Below are positions 15,379-23,863 of a stretch of 64,000 bases of DNA, piece after piece. The stretch is from Chitinophagales bacterium (GTDB lineage Bacteria; Bacteroidota; Bacteroidia; Chitinophagales; UBA2359): positions 2,666,001 to 2,730,000 of the forward strand of contig JAWKLZ010000001.1 of assembly GCA_041392475.1 (NCBI GenBank), in the 5' to 3' direction. The position numbers were made by a program, and so were the translations under genes. How positions within the stretch are numbered: the stretch's first letter is position 1; the number at the start of each line of letters is the position of its first letter. The notes beneath the pieces were generated by a model that saw only the letters and a program-made list of their open reading frames with translations, made no database searches and was not told the origin of the DNA.

Positions 15379-16914
15379 TCAATAGGTAGAAGTCTTGGCA
15401 ACAGCAACTTCTTCGGATTTAGCAGGTTGGATGTGTTTGTAAATGGTAAAAAAGAAGGTGGTTCCATGCCCAACTTCGGACTCAAACCAGATGTTTCCTC
15501 GATGCAATTCCACAATACGTTTGCAGATAGATAAACCGATGCCTGTTCCTGGATAGGTGTTTTTGTGTAATCTTTGGAAAATCATGAATACTTTTTTGCC
15601 GTATTCTTTTTCAATTCCGATACCGTTATCTTTCACTGCAAAAAGCCATTGGTCTTCCTGTTCTTCCGCTGCAATGTGTATAATTGGAGGAATATCCGAC
15701 CGAAATTTAATGGCATTGCTAACCAAGTTTTGGAAAAGCTGCAAAATCTTCAATTCATCTATGATGAGGGTAGGCATTTCGGTGTAGGTAATTTGTGCCT
15801 CATTGGTTTCGATGGCATACCGAAGATTGGATTTACACTTTTCAATGATATTTTTGAAGTCGCCTTGCTCAAAATTGGTTTTGCGGGTATTGACTCTTGA
15901 AAATAGGAGCAAATCTTCAATGAGGTTTTGCATTCTCGACACACCCTCTACGATAAAGTCAATGTAGTCATTGATTTCTCCATTGATTTTTCCTTTGTAT
16001 CGGCGGGCAATCAACTGTGCAAAACTACCAATCATCCTAAGAGGTTCTTGCAGGTCATGGGACGCTATGTAGGCAAATTGTTCGAGTTCTTTGTTGGAGA
16101 TTTCCAAGGCTCGAGCTTTTTCGTGCAGTTCTTTTGTTCTTTCTGCTACTCGTTGTTCCAAGCTGTTTCTTGCCGTCTGAACCTCGTCGTCCCTGAGTTT
16201 GATTTGATAGAGCATTTCATTGAAGCCGCTAGACAATTCTGCAATTTCATCCGAGCCGCTTTGGGCTACTCGTATGTCGTAGTTTTTTGATTCTGATACT
16301 TGACGCATACTTGATACCAGTTTCAAAATGGGATCGGAGATAGATTTTTGGAGAATTGAGGATAAGCCAAAGGCTACAATGAAACCGATGAAAAGAACAA
16401 TTGCAGAAATTTTGAAAATATCTTGAAGTATTTGATCGGCTTTTGATTTGTATCTAATACAGAGTCGCCCTTCAAATTCTGCATTGAAGAAAATATTGTT
16501 GTAAACATTGTAGTAATTACCATCGACTTCATGCCAAAGATCTTTGTGAGAGTCTATGGTATCATAGTTATTGTAGTATTTTTCTCCTTTTTTGGTATAT
16601 CTCGTTACTTCATTTCCTTTTGCATCAAATACTGTGGCACTCACGACTTCGGGTTGTGTAGAAAAATTGGCTAAAACTTTGTTGATTTCGGTTGTTCCGT
16701 CTTCAACATTCAGTCCTTGATTCAAAAAGTCCAAATGTACATTGGTCAGCTCGCCTGTGACTCGACTACTAAAGTATAAATTCTTTATTTCATTGTCTTT
16801 CAATTCATTGAAATAACTTAATCCAAAAAACACACCGCATAATATAATTGCTACAACGGCTGTAAGTAACTGAATAACTATCAGTTTATTTTTTATATTC
16901 ATCGAACTAAGCAT
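15379..16914 (-). CDS. Membrane sensor histidine kinase (Cache/CHASE-like, HAMP, HisKA, HATPase)
   Basis: 511 residues. Seen in order: transmembrane helix (about 10-32), an extracytoplasmic sensor of about 130 residues (VVSATVFDAKGNEVTRY, then FNAEFEGRLCIRYKS, the CHASE8 style), a second helix (about 172-192), HAMP with ISDPILKLV, a coiled coil, HisKA with phospho-acceptor His286 in ASHDLQEPLRM, and the ATPase with NLVSNAIKF (N box), DNGIGI (G1) and GTGIGLSIC (G2). It resembles the light- or redox-linked kinases that end with RLHKNTYPGTGIGL. No response regulator is adjacent, so the partner is elsewhere. ATG 16914 is chosen; MNIKNKL four codons later is also possible. Confidence 0.92.
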   Translation of the reverse strand: MLSSMNIKNKLIVIQLLTAVVAIILCGVFFGLSYFNELKDNEIKNLYFSSRVTGELTNVHLDFLNQGLNVEDGTTEINKVLANFSTQPEVVSATVFDAKGNEVTRYTKKGEKYYNNYDTIDSHKDLWHEVDGNYYNVYNNIFFNAEFEGRLCIRYKSKADQILQDIFKISAIVLFIGFIVAFGLSSILQKSISDPILKLVSSMRQVSESKNYDIRVAQSGSDEIAELSSGFNEMLYQIKLRDDEVQTARNSLEQRVAERTKELHEKARALEISNKELEQFAYIASHDLQEPLRMIGSFAQLIARRYKGKINGEINDYIDFIVEGVSRMQNLIEDLLLFSRVNTRKTNFEQGDFKNIIEKCKSNLRYAIETNEAQITYTEMPTLIIDELKILQLFQNLVSNAIKFRSDIPPIIHIAAEEQEDQWLFAVKDNGIGIEKEYGKKVFMIFQRLHKNTYPGTGIGLSICKRIVELHRGNIWFESEVGHGTTFFFTIYKHIQPAKSEEVAVAKTSTY

Positions 16915-17286
16915 ACAGCTTATGGTTTTGTTTGATGGATGATGGCAACATCCTATTGGGATTCATGGTTTGTGTCGAGATAAAGAACATTGAGAATAGT
17001 TGAATTTATTGATTATACGATTAAAATAACAAATGTATTCAAAAGTATGTCATACTTATGTCTTTTTTGATATGTTTTTTGCATATTCTCAAAGTGGACA
17101 CAACTTTTGCAATGAGATGGGTTTGGATGCTGGAATCAAAACACTGTAACCTTACATTGATACATGCGGGCATTACATTCGTTTGAGTTTATCCTATTAG
17201 CAATCTAAAAATTAGGGGTGGTGATTGGTTTTATATGAATCAAAAAGTGTTCCTAAATTTACACAATTACTTTGGTAATAAAAAGA
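16915..17286. other. Gene-free stretch upstream of the kinase
   Basis: About 370 bases of AT-rich DNA between the kinase start and the palindrome beyond ndk. No open frame longer than about 25 codons with plausible composition, no tRNA cloverleaf and no clear TAnnTTTG promoter with good spacing was seen. Confidence 0.5.
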
Positions 17287-17371
17287 GAATGGTTAAATTG
17301 CTTATTACCTTTAAACAATTGTAATAAAATATGCATTTACAATTCGGTAACGATTCACAATTTAACCATTC
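17287..17371. repeat. 85-bp imperfect palindrome just beyond ndk
   Basis: GAATGGTTAAATTG (17287-17300) pairs perfectly with CAATTTAACCATTC (17358-17371); inside, TTACC pairs with GGTAA and AATTGTAA with TTACAATT, giving a nested stem across the whole 85 bases. It lies 23 bases beyond the ndk stop on the ndk strand, so it may be its terminator, but there is no T tract. AAAGA occurs just outside both ends, too short to call a target duplication. Confidence 0.55.
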
Positions 17372-17394
17372 AAAGAAAGTAAAACGAGTAGAAA

Positions 17395-17814
17395 TTAAAA
17401 TTGCTCTAATTTGCTAAAAAAGAAATCACCTTCAATTTTTGCATTTTCATCGGAATCAGAACCATGTACTGCATTTTCACCAATGCTGGTGGCATACAGT
17501 TTTCTGATAGTGCCTTCAGCAGCTTCAGCAGGGTTTGTTGCACCAATGAGGGTACGAAAATCTACTACGGCATTGTTTTTCTCTAAAATTGCGGCAATGA
17601 TAGGACCAGAAGACATAAATTCGACCAATTCTCCGTAAAAAGGACGTTCTTTGTGCACTGCATAAAATCCACCTGCTTTTTCAGCAGATAGTTTGGTTAA
17701 TTTCATTGCTACAATACGAAAACCCGCCTTCTCGATTTGTGCCAAAATAGCACCACCATGATTGTTTCGCATTGCATCTGGCTTAACCATTGTAAAAGTT
17801 CGATTGCTTGCCAT
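17395..17814 (-). CDS. ndk: Nucleoside diphosphate kinase
   Basis: 139 residues, the normal size. It passes the terminal phosphate from ATP to other nucleoside diphosphates through a phosphohistidine. Seen: FTMVKPDAMR at the start, the phospho-acceptor His117 in NAVHGSDS, and RPFYGELVEFMSSGP. Cytoplasmic and well conserved. It stands alone, divergent from the DHH phosphoesterase, with a good promoter match at 17856-17888. Upstream the intergenic stretch 17815-18168 has promoters for both genes and no other feature. Confidence 0.97.
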   Translation of the reverse strand: MASNRTFTMVKPDAMRNNHGGAILAQIEKAGFRIVAMKLTKLSAEKAGGFYAVHKERPFYGELVEFMSSGPIIAAILEKNNAVVDFRTLIGATNPAEAAEGTIRKLYATSIGENAVHGSDSDENAKIEGDFFFSKLEQF

Positions 17815-17855
17815 GTTATGATAAAAATTTTAATGAATTTTGTGAAAAATGGCTG

Positions 17856-17888
17856 CAAAATTAGCAATAAAAATTCAATCTTCTCCAA
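17856..17888 (-). promoter_or_regulatory. Promoter of ndk (TTG-N22-TAATTTTG)
   Basis: Read on the minus strand, TTG is followed after 22 bases by TAATTTTG, an excellent match to the Bacteroidota consensus (TTTG/TTG, 17-23 bases, TAnnTTTG). The -7 element ends 42 bases before the ndk ATG. Confidence 0.6.
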
Positions 17889-18085
17889 GCACTTGGATAA
17901 TTGATTGGAGAAGAGAAATAAATAATAAGAATCTTGAAGGTTTCATTTGTAAAACTTGTGCGATATGAAGTCTAAAAAATCAAAATCATTCATTTATTTT
18001 TTCATATTTATTTAGAAAGTGAGACGCAGATTAGACGTAAATATACCTGATTTTCAATTTATTATAACAAATAAATTCTATTTTT

Positions 18086-18114
18086 TTTGTTTTGAACTTT
18101 TACTTTTATTTTTG
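18086..18114 (+). promoter_or_regulatory. Promoter of the DHH phosphoesterase gene
   Basis: TTTG at 18086-18089, 17 bases, then TATTTTTG at 18107-18114. Both elements match the Bacteroidota consensus and the spacing is in the allowed range. The leader is about 50 bases and contains a small hairpin (ATGTCCT...AGGACAT). Confidence 0.5.
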
Positions 18115-18168
18115 TCATGTCCTTAAAAAACAGGACATTCGTGTTTTAACATAAAGCCAAATAAATAT

Positions 18169-19179
18169 ATGATGAGTGATATTGAATCTGTTAAGTTATT
18201 ATTAGAAGAACCTAAGCGAATTGTATTGACTACTCATACTCGACCGGATGGTGATGCAATGGGATCTTCCTTGGCATTGTATCATTATTTGAAGCAACAA
18301 GGACATGATGTTTCAGTGATTACTCCTACTAATTATTCAGTATTTCTTCATTTTCTTCCTGGAGATCACGAAGTAATTATTTATGAAAATCACCAAAAAC
18401 GATGCAATAAACTAGTTGAAGCTGCTGATTTGCTTTTTGTATTGGACTACAATGCTCCCAAACGAGCAAAACCTATGGATAGGGCCATCCAAAAAACTAA
18501 AGCAACCAAGATTATGATTGACCATCACCTTGAACCCGAAGAAGGCTTTGCAGCATACGCTTTTTGGAGTGTTGCAGCAAGCTCGACTTGTGAGTTGGTC
18601 TATGAATTTATTTCACAAATCGGGAGTACAGAATCCATTGATAAAAAAATTGCAACTTGTTTATATACAGGAATTTGTACTGATACAGGTAGATTCAAAT
18701 TCAGTGTCACTCCACGACTATTTGAAATAGTTGCCGATTTATTGCGAAAAGGAATCAATATCAATAAAATACATACGCAAGTATTTGATACTTTTTCGGA
18801 AGACCGTCTTCGATTTTTGGGTTTTTGTTTGACCAAACGAATGATGGTCTTCCCAGAATACAACACTGCTTTTATTTATGTTACGGAACGTGATTTTCGA
18901 AGCTTCAACTATCAAGAAGGCGACAAAGAAGGTTTGGTCAATTATCCACTAAGTTTGGCAGGTTTTCGTTTTGCAGCACTTATTACAGAAAACGATGAAA
19001 TGATAAAGCTATCTTTTCGTTCTAAAGGTAACTTTTCTGTAAATGACTTTGCCCGCAATCATTTTGAGGGAGGAGGTCATAAAAATGCTTCAGGAGGCTT
19101 ATCTCGACTTTCGCTCGAAGCAACCATAGATAAGTTTATTGACCTATTGCCCAAGTATGAAAAAGAATTGACTAGTTAA
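18169..19179 (+). CDS. nrnA: DHH/DHHA1 phosphoesterase, NrnA type (oligoribonuclease / pAp phosphatase)
   Basis: 336 residues. NrnA proteins remove nucleotides from the shortest RNA oligomers and dephosphorylate 3'-phosphoadenosine 5'-phosphate. Metal-binding motifs: HTRPDGDAMGSS with Asp27 and Asp29, DYNAPKR, MIDHH (Asp118-His120), and CTGICTDTGRF. The DHHA1 domain ends with GGGHKNASGG at about 301-310, which contacts substrate. Length and order match NrnA rather than the longer RecJ. ATG 18169 is doubled by a second ATG one codon on. The FKBP lipoprotein genes follow on the same strand after about 100 bases, but this need not be one operon. Confidence 0.88.
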   Translation: MMSDIESVKLLLEEPKRIVLTTHTRPDGDAMGSSLALYHYLKQQGHDVSVITPTNYSVFLHFLPGDHEVIIYENHQKRCNKLVEAADLLFVLDYNAPKRAKPMDRAIQKTKATKIMIDHHLEPEEGFAAYAFWSVAASSTCELVYEFISQIGSTESIDKKIATCLYTGICTDTGRFKFSVTPRLFEIVADLLRKGININKIHTQVFDTFSEDRLRFLGFCLTKRMMVFPEYNTAFIYVTERDFRSFNYQEGDKEGLVNYPLSLAGFRFAALITENDEMIKLSFRSKGNFSVNDFARNHFEGGGHKNASGGLSRLSLEATIDKFIDLLPKYEKELTS

Positions 19180-19277
19180 GTATAAATCAACAACAAATTG
19201 ATTTTCATTTATTTCCATCTAATTTGTTTGAAAGATTTCAATAAACAACTTTGTACTACACCAAAAAATATCTGCAT

Positions 19278-19802
19278 ATGAAAAAGCTTATATTTCTCCT
19301 CAGTTTATCTTTATTCTTGTTAACCAACTGTGATAACTGGCAGAATGTCAACAAAAAAAACGTACAAACGCCTCCTACTAACCTAAACGAACAAAAGACA
19401 CAAGCTGCCATTGATAAGGAAAAAATTGAGAAATACTTGGAAGACCTTTTTTTGCTGGATAAGGCACAAACCACCTCTTCTGGCATTCACTATATAATTG
19501 AAATTGAAGGAAATGGAATGAGTCCCTCCGAAGAAAGTACGGTCAAGATTACATTTCAAACCAGTTTATTAGATGGCACTACTTTTGAGGACTCTAAAGA
19601 TTTTCAAAAAGACGGTATTGTGACTTTTGGCATAAACGAGCAATTTATCAAAGGATGGAAAGAGGCTATCATGCTCCTCAAAGAAGGTGGTAAAGGCACA
19701 TTTATCATTCCCTCGGGATTGGCCTATGGCAAACGTTCATCCAATAAATTTCCTGCAAATGCGGTATTGATTTACAACATTGAGCTCATTGAAGTCAATT
19801 GA
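19278..19802 (+). CDS. FKBP-type peptidyl-prolyl isomerase lipoprotein
   Basis: 174 residues from ATG 19278. The signal MKKLIFLLSLSLFLL ends with the lipobox LLTNC, so the protein is lipid-anchored after export; the upstream in-frame codons to 19251 would spoil the signal. A linker with TPPTNLNEQ leads to one FKBP domain: TTSSGIHYII, STVKITFQTSLLDGTTFEDS, FIKGWKEAIMLLKEGGKGTFIIPSGLAYG and NAVLIYNIELIEV. These proteins catalyse cis-trans isomerisation at proline and help exported proteins fold. The next gene, also an FKBP lipoprotein, begins 44 bases after the stop, so they are likely cotranscribed. Confidence 0.9.
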   Translation: MKKLIFLLSLSLFLLTNCDNWQNVNKKNVQTPPTNLNEQKTQAAIDKEKIEKYLEDLFLLDKAQTTSSGIHYIIEIEGNGMSPSEESTVKITFQTSLLDGTTFEDSKDFQKDGIVTFGINEQFIKGWKEAIMLLKEGGKGTFIIPSGLAYGKRSSNKFPANAVLIYNIELIEVN

Positions 19803-19846
19803 TAAAAACATATATCTACCATTCATTCGTTAATTATACCAACAAT

Positions 19847-20656
19847 ATGAAGTTCTATTTATTGATTATTTTTAATATTTCTATTGCTTTTTGCCTATGG
19901 GCTTGTCAAACAGACAACAGCCCCTCTTCTCCTCAAAAACCTTGTGTTCATCCTTCATTCGGTGATTACATCAATTTTGATTTGGAATACCGTTCCCCTG
20001 ATGATTCTGTGTTATTTAGTACCTTCAAGAAACAAAGTTTGGAGATTAGATTTCAAGAAAGTTTCTTCAAAGGCTTGTTGAACGAAGAGCTTCAAAGGAT
20101 GTGTCCAGGTGACAGTAATACATTCTTTGTTGATGCCAAAACATTGTTAGGAGAAAACAATCCGCTTACCAAAAAAGCCGCCCAAATTAACCTCATTCTC
20201 AAGCTGTACGATGTAAAAACGGAGGAAGCTTATAAGGCAACACGCATGACTGAGAGGAATCAACAGATGGTAACAGATGATTCCTTGATAACCAATTACA
20301 TGGCGCAAAAAAATATGGAATTGAAAAAGTCAAGATCTGGGGTTTATTACATCATCAAGGAGCAAGGAGAAGGAAATCCTCCTACACTAAAAAATAAGGT
20401 ACATATTGACTACAACATTAAACTGTTGGGAGAGGATGTATCTCTGGAATTTTCAGAAAATGGCGGTAAGGAGATTAATTTAAACCGATTACCCAAAGGC
20501 ATGAGAGAAATAATCATGTTGTTGGGCAAAGGCGGCAAAGCCCAAGCAATTATTCCTTCTTCATTGGCGTATCAAAACCATCAAAGAGGTAGAATTCCTG
20601 CAAATTCAGTGCTTAAATATGAAGTCGAGTTACTTGATTTTGAAGAATCCAAATAG
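19847..20656 (+). CDS. Two-domain FKBP-like lipoprotein
   Basis: 269 residues from ATG 19847 (MKFYLLIIFNISIAFCLWAC, lipobox with Cys at 20). Two FKBP-like units: a first, weakly conserved one (about 35-140, INFDLEYRSPDDSVLFSTF ... MCPGDSNTFFVD) and a second, clearer one (about 160-265, SRSGVYYIIKEQGEGNPP, IIMLLGKGGKAQAIIPSSLAY, NSVLKYEVELLDF). Catalytic aromatic residues are poorer than in the neighbour, so chaperone use without isomerase activity is possible. It follows the single-domain FKBP lipoprotein and precedes a TPR lipoprotein, suggesting an envelope-folding group. Confidence 0.8.
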   Translation: MKFYLLIIFNISIAFCLWACQTDNSPSSPQKPCVHPSFGDYINFDLEYRSPDDSVLFSTFKKQSLEIRFQESFFKGLLNEELQRMCPGDSNTFFVDAKTLLGENNPLTKKAAQINLILKLYDVKTEEAYKATRMTERNQQMVTDDSLITNYMAQKNMELKKSRSGVYYIIKEQGEGNPPTLKNKVHIDYNIKLLGEDVSLEFSENGGKEINLNRLPKGMREIIMLLGKGGKAQAIIPSSLAYQNHQRGRIPANSVLKYEVELLDFEESK

Positions 20657-20737
20657 TTCTTGACATTTAGAAAAATAAAGTAGAAATTTACATTTTTTAA
20701 AACACAATTTCTCAAACATTAACTAACTGCTCAAAAA

Positions 20738-21463
20738 ATGACCAGAAAAATAATTACACTTCTCATAATCGTTCTCATGGCGGCTTGTCAAACACAAACT
20801 CCACAGGAAGAGATGCAGCTAAAAATAGCAGATTTGGAAAAAGAAATCAATTCCAATGGCACTTTTCAAAAAGCAATGATAACTCCTTTAGTCACTGCTT
20901 ATGAAGAATATATGACCAAGTTCCCTGAAGATTCCATAAGTACCAGTTATCAATATCGCATCGCTGAAACCTACCAAAAAGCAGATGATTTAGACAAAAC
21001 GATTGAAACCTACGAAAAAATTCTCTACGACAAAGGTAAAGACAGCAACTTTGATGTGAAGGCTGCAATGGGTACCGTAAGAGCTTACGAAAGCTTTGCT
21101 AAAACAAGAGCAGACGATGCAAAAACTCCCGAGTACTTGTTTAAAGCTGCTGAAATTGAACGCTCTTTGAAAAACTACAAAAAGGCAATTGAGAACTACC
21201 AAACCATTCAAACCAAGTATCCTGACTATGAAAAAACCCCTCATAGTATGTTCTTATTAGGCTTTATTTACGAAAATGACCTAAAAGATGATGCAAAGGC
21301 AAAAGCATTGTATGAGCAGTTTTTGGAAAAATATCCTGAACATGAATTGGCAGATGATGTCAAATTTTCTTTGGATAACTTAGGAATTAGCCCAGAAGAA
21401 ATCATCAAACGCTTTGAAGAGAAAAACAAAGCAACAGATGCCAAGAAGAAACCAGCAAGCTAG
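20738..21463 (+). CDS. Tetratricopeptide-repeat lipoprotein
   Basis: 241 residues. Signal MTRKIITLLIIVLMAAC has the lipobox MAAC with Cys17. The rest is helical with TPR units: SYQYRIAETYQKADDLDKTIETYEKIL, PEYLFKAAEIERSLKNYKKAIENYQTI and MLLLGFIYEN-like HSMFLLGFIYENDLKDDAKAKALYEQFLEKYP, then an acidic-basic tail. TPR lipoproteins of this size (BamD- or YbgF-like) serve as scaffolds in envelope complexes; which one is unknown. It follows the FKBP lipoproteins on the same strand. The stop codon overlaps a run of five 8-base repeats. Confidence 0.8.
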   Translation: MTRKIITLLIIVLMAACQTQTPQEEMQLKIADLEKEINSNGTFQKAMITPLVTAYEEYMTKFPEDSISTSYQYRIAETYQKADDLDKTIETYEKILYDKGKDSNFDVKAAMGTVRAYESFAKTRADDAKTPEYLFKAAEIERSLKNYKKAIENYQTIQTKYPDYEKTPHSMFLLGFIYENDLKDDAKAKALYEQFLEKYPEHELADDVKFSLDNLGISPEEIIKRFEEKNKATDAKKKPAS

Positions 21464-21502
21464 TGGATTAGTGGATTAGTGGATTAGTGGATTAGTGGAT
21501 TA
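21463..21502. repeat. Tandem repeat (GTGGATTA)x5
   Basis: Five perfect tandem copies of GTGGATTA begin at the last base of the TPR gene stop codon. A looser run of TCACTAATTACC and ACTAATCACC words follows to 21560, on the opposite sense, so the region can pair with itself. Confidence 0.85.
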
Positions 21503-21565
21503 ACAACAATACGAATCAAAACATGACCAGTTTCAAGTCACTAATTACCAACAACTAATCACCAA

Positions 21566-22750
21566 ATGTCCAATTACTTCAATATCTTACTCACAGGCGG
21601 ACGTGCTCCTGCAACTTTACACCTCGCCCGATTGCTCAACAAAGCGGGGTGTAAAATTTTTGTAGCGGATACTTTTTTACAACATGCAGCAGGTCACTCC
21701 AATGTAGTGGTAAAAAACCTCATCTTCCCCTCCCCTACACATAATTTTGCCGCTTTCCGCACAAAAATTATATCCATAATCATTGGTCATCAAATTGACT
21801 TGATTATTCCTACCTGCGAAGAAGTATATTACTTTGCCATGTTGAAGGAAGAATTGCAGCAACATACCACAGTTTTCACCAGTTCCATACAAACATTGAA
21901 GTTGCTGCACAGCAAATACCACTTCATCGAACTGTTGAAAAAATGGCAACTCCCTTTTCCACAAACTTTTCTTGCTGCAAATAAAGACACTTTGGAACAG
22001 CACCGTCAACACCTGAAGCAATATGTATTGAAGCCAGAGTATAGCCGATTTGCAGACCAAGTAATCATTGATAGCAAAGGTGATTTATTGAAGCAAGAGA
22101 TTAACATTGAAGTAAATGTTGCAAAAAAATGGGTAGTCCAATCTTACATTGAAGGGAATCACTTTTGCTCTTATAGCATGGTAAAAGAAGGTAAATTATT
22201 GGCACATACGGTATATCCTGTTTCTTATCGGGTCAAACAGGGTGCAGCTTTGTATTTTAGGCATGTTGATATTCCCACAATTGAAGCAACTGTAAGCCGA
22301 ATTTCTAAAGAACTCAACTATACGGGGCATCTCGCTTTTGATTTTATTCAATCTGAGGCTGATGGTTTGTATTACCCCATCGAATGTAATCCTCGATTGA
22401 TAAGCGGAATTCATTTATTTGAAAACATAGATAAATTAAAAAATGTATTTCCATCTCAAAATAAAGCTGAATTTCATAAAACTTTGTATGGAAATCCCAA
22501 TAATAACTGGATGATATTTTTTGGGCTATTGCTTTATGCTGCTCCAAATGTAAAATCCATAAAGGAAATAAAGAATTTGTTTTTAGATATAAAAACCGCA
22601 AAAGATGTTGTATTTTCGTGGGCGGATTTGAAGCCGTTTACAAAACAATTTTCCGCTTTGTATTATTTTTATCATTTATCTAAGCAACAAAATATATCAA
22701 TACTCGAAGCATCGACTTATGATATAGAGTGGAATGGAATAAATATTTAA
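21566..22750 (+). CDS. ATP-grasp domain protein
   Basis: 394 residues. ATP-grasp enzymes join a carboxylate to an amine or thiol through an acyl-phosphate. Seen: NILLTGGRAPATLHLARLL at the N-terminus, a hydrophobic strand IDLIIPTCEEVYYF, then the grasp fold with YVLKPEYSRFADQVII, WVVQSYIEGNHFCSYS, LNYTGHLAFDFIQSE and the metal-binding YYPIECNPRLISGIHLF. The substrate cannot be inferred; similar proteins are found in natural-product and carboxylate ligation loci. It precedes an SDR gene after 84 bases on the same strand, so a two-gene unit is plausible. Confidence 0.75.
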   Translation: MSNYFNILLTGGRAPATLHLARLLNKAGCKIFVADTFLQHAAGHSNVVVKNLIFPSPTHNFAAFRTKIISIIIGHQIDLIIPTCEEVYYFAMLKEELQQHTTVFTSSIQTLKLLHSKYHFIELLKKWQLPFPQTFLAANKDTLEQHRQHLKQYVLKPEYSRFADQVIIDSKGDLLKQEINIEVNVAKKWVVQSYIEGNHFCSYSMVKEGKLLAHTVYPVSYRVKQGAALYFRHVDIPTIEATVSRISKELNYTGHLAFDFIQSEADGLYYPIECNPRLISGIHLFENIDKLKNVFPSQNKAEFHKTLYGNPNNNWMIFFGLLLYAAPNVKSIKEIKNLFLDIKTAKDVVFSWADLKPFTKQFSALYYFYHLSKQQNISILEASTYDIEWNGINI

Positions 22751-22834
22751 TGCTTTCACCCTTTTAATTTTATTGAAGAATATTTATTTGATAACTATTT
22801 ACATACTGAATGTAAAATAGCGTAGCGTTTACTT

Positions 22835-23863
22835 ATGTCTGAAGAAAAAAAGAAACTACACTTATTGGTAACGGGTGCTACGGGATTTGTAGGTAGCCGT
22901 TTGATAGAACGAATGGCAGACGACAACCGTTTTTTGAGCATATTGGCAACTGGAAGAAATGAACAAATCGGCAAAAAATTGGCATCACAAAAAGTTGATT
23001 TCCAACCAGGAGACTTAACCGACCCAAAATTTGTCAACACTATTACAAAGAATAGAGATGTCATTGTGCATTGTGCAGCACTTGCAGCACCGTGGGGAAA
23101 TTATCAAGAATTTCACAATGCAAATGTGGTGACTACCCAAAACCTGATAAATGCCTGCAAAATCAACAAGGTGAAACGCATAGTTTACCTATCAACACCC
23201 AGCATTTACCAAACCCACCATGTCGACCAGGTAAATATCAGCGAATTAGATATTCTCCCTAAGAAAATGATTAACCACTATGCCGCCACCAAATTGGTAG
23301 CAGAAGAATTGCTCAAAGATGCTTTTCATAGGGGGCTAGAGACGGTTATTCTGCGTCCACGAGCAATTATTGGAAGAGGCGATACCAACATTTTACCCCG
23401 AATCATTGATGCGCAAAAAGCAGGAAGTTTGTTCATCATTGGGGATGGTAAAAATAAGGTAGACTTGACGAGTGTATCCAATGTGGTTGATGCCATTGAT
23501 TTGAGTATTTTTGCGCCTAAACAAGCGTTGGGTCATGCGTTTAATATCACCAATGATGCTCCAATTGCGATGTGGGAAATGATTGAAGAAATATTTAACC
23601 AACTCAATCTCAGACTTTCCCAACGCAAAGTTCCCTATTTTGTCGCCTTCAATATTGCCCGACTGCAAGAATGGGTGGCAACGATTACTCGAAGTCAACA
23701 AGAACCTAAACTAACCCGATACAGCGTAGGGGTTCTCTCCAAATCCATGACACTCAACATACACAAAGCGAAAAACCTATTGGGGTATCGCCCTCGCCAA
23801 AGTAATTTGGAAGCTATTGAAGAATTTGTATCTTGGTGGAAAGAAAAACATCCAATCAAATGA
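22835..23863 (+). CDS. NAD(P)-dependent epimerase/dehydratase (extended SDR, 3-beta-HSD-like)
   Basis: 342 residues. Rossmann N-terminus with TGATGFVG (residues 13-20), NADP-type loop (LATGRNEQ), VHCAALAAPWG, STPSIYQ, and the catalytic pair Tyr149-Lys153 in HYAATKLVAEELL. VILRPRAIIGRGDT and NVVDAIDLSIFA match the extended SDR C-terminal lobe. The layout resembles OleD and 3-beta-hydroxysteroid dehydrogenase types, but the substrate is unknown. Its TGA overlaps the ATG of the TrmH gene by four bases (ATGA), so the two are translationally coupled. Confidence 0.85.
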   Translation: MSEEKKKLHLLVTGATGFVGSRLIERMADDNRFLSILATGRNEQIGKKLASQKVDFQPGDLTDPKFVNTITKNRDVIVHCAALAAPWGNYQEFHNANVVTTQNLINACKINKVKRIVYLSTPSIYQTHHVDQVNISELDILPKKMINHYAATKLVAEELLKDAFHRGLETVILRPRAIIGRGDTNILPRIIDAQKAGSLFIIGDGKNKVDLTSVSNVVDAIDLSIFAPKQALGHAFNITNDAPIAMWEMIEEIFNQLNLRLSQRKVPYFVAFNIARLQEWVATITRSQQEPKLTRYSVGVLSKSMTLNIHKAKNLLGYRPRQSNLEAIEEFVSWWKEKHPIK

